Assembly (NCBI GenBank): GCA_030671315.1
Contig: DAOUZW010000100.1
Location: forward strand, 1-5,208
Direction: 5' to 3'
Length of the DNA: 5,208 bases
Origin: Candidatus Bathyarchaeota archaeon
GTDB taxonomy: Archaea > Thermoproteota > Bathyarchaeia > 40CM-2-53-6 > RBG-13-38-9
The translations under genes were made by a program, and so were the position numbers. The stretch's first letter is position 1. Each line of letters begins with the position of its first letter. The notes under the pieces are model-generated. The model saw only the letters and a program-made list of their open reading frames with translations, had not been told where the DNA came from and did no database searches. Shown here in pieces: positions 4,761 to 5,208 of this stretch.

Positions 4761-4883
4761 ATGGGGAATCAATCACAACTGAATGAGGAATGTCTTAGAT
4801 TATTAGATAAGTTTAAGCAATCTATGCCTGATTTTGCAAAAGCCGAATTCGACATGCTTGACGTGGTCTATAAGGATGGGTAA
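4761..4883 (+). CDS. Very small acidic helical protein, 40 aa
   Basis: I do not recognise it. ATG 4761 to TAA 4883 encodes 40 residues, eight acidic and five basic, with a helix-like, Leu-rich first half (LNEECLRLLDKFKQSM, residues 7-22) and an acidic second half (AEFDMLDVVYKDG, 28-40). It has a single Cys (11) and no membrane span. Support for translation: a correctly spaced GAGGT and a TATA-like box upstream. It overlaps the next frame by 8 nt (ATGGGTAA), an arrangement that usually means translational coupling. Deleting one G of GGG at 4878-4880 would join it in frame to the 37-residue membrane segment, giving YKDGKPQKISP across the joint and a 75-aa tail-anchored protein. I cannot tell from one sequence whether it is two genes or one broken gene. 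Confidence 0.6.
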   Translation: MGNQSQLNEECLRLLDKFKQSMPDFAKAEFDMLDVVYKDG

Positions 4884-4989
4884 ACCACAGAAGATATCCC
4901 CTATCTACCAGAAGGCATTAATGATAGCAGTACTATTAGGCGTGATTTTTCTAGTTCTGGGCATAATAGTAATTGAGATCATGAATTGA
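4876..4989 (+). CDS. Single-span small membrane protein, 37 aa
   Basis: ATG 4876 to TGA 4989. Residues 1-13 are basic (Lys3, Lys6, Lys13), and 14-33 form one clear transmembrane helix rich in Ile, Leu and Val with Gly22 and Gly29; Glu34 and a four-residue tail end the chain. By the positive-inside rule the N-terminus is cytoplasmic. The start overlaps the stop of the 40-aa frame, with only a weak AGG before it, so it would depend on coupled re-initiation. It could instead be the tail anchor of a 75-aa protein if the GGG at 4878-4880 contains an extra base. Size and form resemble small membrane toxins or regulators of membrane complexes, but nothing here identifies a function. A 20-residue hydrophobic stretch of this quality is unlikely in non-coding DNA. 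Confidence 0.55.
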   Translation: MGKPQKISPIYQKALMIAVLLGVIFLVLGIIVIEIMN

Positions 4990-4997
4990 TATCGTGC

Positions 4998-5208
4998 CTA
5001 ATTATTTGATGAGATATTTATCTTATTATTAGAGTTGGATAGCGTCAATAAGTACTTGTTACAATTCGCCAAGGTAGAGATGATTTTAACACATAAGTGA
5101 GAAGCATTGCACAGCGAACAAAACAATAGGCCTAGAGCTTTACTAGTCAGTTTTTTAACAAGGTTTTCCTTTATTTTTTCATTGCAGGCCATACCACCTA
5201 TTTTACCT
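4998..5208 (-). CDS. Doubtful reading frame open to the window edge (possible 3' end or decayed gene)
   Basis: The frame is open from the right edge to TAA at 5000-4998; an ATG lies at 5192 with AGGTGG almost touching it, too close for a normal ribosome binding site. The first part (MACNEKIKENLVKKLTSKALGLL, quoted only as positions 1-23 from the ATG) has a coding-like charged, Leu-containing pattern, then a Cys-rich patch (FCSLC...HLC). The end is Asn/Ser-rich, as AT-rich non-coding DNA often translates. It may be a real small protein, the end of a gene outside the window, or a decayed remnant. Convergent with the 37-aa gene, 8 bp from its stop. Apart from this frame I see only T-rich runs (5014-5030, 5151-5156) in this stretch. 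Confidence 0.25.
   Translation of the reverse strand, partial: GKIGGMACNEKIKENLVKKLTSKALGLLFCSLCNASHLCVKIISTLANCNKYLLTLSNSNNKINISSNN

Noticed and set aside
1..5208. Search for tRNA, rRNA, CRISPR arrays, insertion-sequence ends and riboswitches
   Set aside because: No tRNA T-arm signature, no regularly spaced repeats, no transposase catalytic motif or flanking terminal repeats, and no recognisable riboswitch core were seen on either strand.

Overview
The window looks like a stretch of an AT-rich archaeal genome. The evidence is an archaeal-type glyceraldehyde-3-phosphate dehydrogenase (GAPDH) homologue, TATA-box promoters about 25-30 bp from start codons or predicted transcript starts, GGTGA and GAGGT ribosome binding sites, oligo-T tracts at gene ends, and a neelaredoxin-type superoxide reductase. 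The lineage cannot be fixed from sequence alone. An anaerobic or microaerophilic TACK-type archaeon is a reasonable guess, but only a guess.

Layout. 2-799 (+) is the C-terminal three quarters of a diverged GAPDH paralogue. It converges on 984-1526 (-), a Tat-signal-bearing superoxide reductase, and the 184 bp between them holds two competing hairpins and a T7 tract. The reductase is divergent from 1669-2748 (+), a full-length UlaG-type metallo-beta-lactamase-fold hydrolase. Their TATA boxes stand back to back only 10 bp apart. The UlaG-like gene ends with its stop codon inside the loop of a perfect 8-bp hairpin followed by T5, facing the terminator of an unrecognised 89-aa Tyr/Pro-rich protein (2956-3225, -). 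Upstream of that lies an AlkD-like DNA glycosylase (3360-4040, -), and upstream again a helix-turn-helix (HTH) protein (4253-4630, -).

The right end is the least ordinary part. The HTH reading frame breaks at an A5 run, and a 54-codon, clearly protein-like extension continues in another frame to 4120. A dense cluster of palindromes sits around the promoter of the HTH gene. Divergent from it are two tiny overlapping reading frames, 4761-4883 (40 aa) and 4876-4989 (37 aa, one membrane span). They could be two translationally coupled genes, or one 75-aa tail-anchored protein split by a one-base indel in GGG. The last 219 bases hold only a weak reverse-strand open frame that runs off the window edge.

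Functionally, the best-supported theme is oxidative and chemical stress: superoxide removal outside or at the membrane, and alkylated-base repair. The HTH protein plus the small membrane-protein locus looks like a self-regulated accessory module. Its function cannot be read from the sequence.
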